From: Prosapia bicincta | Lineage: Eukaryota; Arthropoda; Insecta; Hemiptera; Cercopidae | Assembly (NCBI GenBank): GCA_036971475.1 | Contig: JBAIZL010000002.1 | Location: forward strand, 165,861,214-165,925,213 | Direction: 5' to 3' | DNA length: 64,000 bases | Shown here: one piece after another, positions 63,947-64,000 of the stretch | Position numbering within the stretch: position 1 is the stretch's first letter | Layout of the letters: each line of letters opens with the position of its first letter | Notes under the pieces: generated by a model | Database searches by the model: none | What the model was told of the DNA's origin: nothing | Seen by the model: the letters and a program-made list of their open reading frames with translations, nothing else | Translations under genes and position numbers: made by a program

Positions 63947-64000
<54 letters not shown>
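63928..64000. repeat. (AT)n microsatellite at window end
   Basis: Runs off the window; one TAAATAAA interruption at about 63945. Confidence 0.97.

Overview
The window is AT-rich eukaryotic DNA and reads as arthropod, most likely insect (perhaps hemipteran; a guess from repeat content). The evidence is the transposon mix: a BEL/Pao LTR element, an R1-clade LINE, two other LINE 3' fragments, Penelope-like GIY-YIG fragments, a Helitron, a piggyBac and a pogo-like element. There are many (AT)n and (GT)n microsatellites and only one recognisable host gene family, split by large introns. No tRNA, rRNA or prokaryotic feature was seen.

Layout, left part (1-32.5 kb). The dominant structure is a large, old, interrupted inverted duplication. 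The left arm (about 2157-8870) matches the complement of the right arm (about 32482 down to 19740) in order, around a spacer of about 11 kb. Each arm took its own insertions after the duplication, so the other arm serves as the empty site. The left arm gained a LINE 3' fragment (2294-3658, 8-bp target duplication) and amplified an 85-93 bp repeat. The right arm gained a BEL/Pao element (23028-27600, 5-bp duplication, near-identical 967-bp LTRs), a Helitron (27662-29665) carrying a tandem repeat array, and a piggyBac-like element (30851-32096). The spacer holds a decayed pogo-like transposon (10982-13786) and a 1-kb unidentified insert with 17-bp flanking direct repeats.

Middle (32.7-51.5 kb). 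A broken R1-clade LINE lies on the minus strand (about 32683-37400). It is followed by long noncoding AT-rich DNA with a diverged direct repeat (39-40 kb), a Penelope-like 3' fragment (44.4-45.1 kb), a hairpin repeat with a hammerhead-ribozyme-like core (47.0-47.2 kb), and a LINE tail (48.0-48.5 kb).

Right part (51.5-64 kb). Two incomplete pieces of a short-chain dehydrogenase/reductase gene resembling 17-beta-hydroxysteroid dehydrogenase 8 lie in the same direction. At 51.6-54.7 kb are the later exons, with good splice sites and phases but two in-frame stops and a degenerate 3' end, so a pseudogene. At 60.7-62.65 kb are the first two exons of an apparently intact copy, which runs off the window. 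The spliced exons join cleanly across the two pieces, which suggests a tandem duplication. Intron 2 of the intact copy holds an antisense Penelope-like fragment.

The strongest leads are the inverted duplication with paired empty and filled sites, the deleted BEL element with a UGA-CUA junction between gag and pol and a protease fused in frame to the integrase tail, and a small family of hammerhead-like motifs next to (AT)n tracts.
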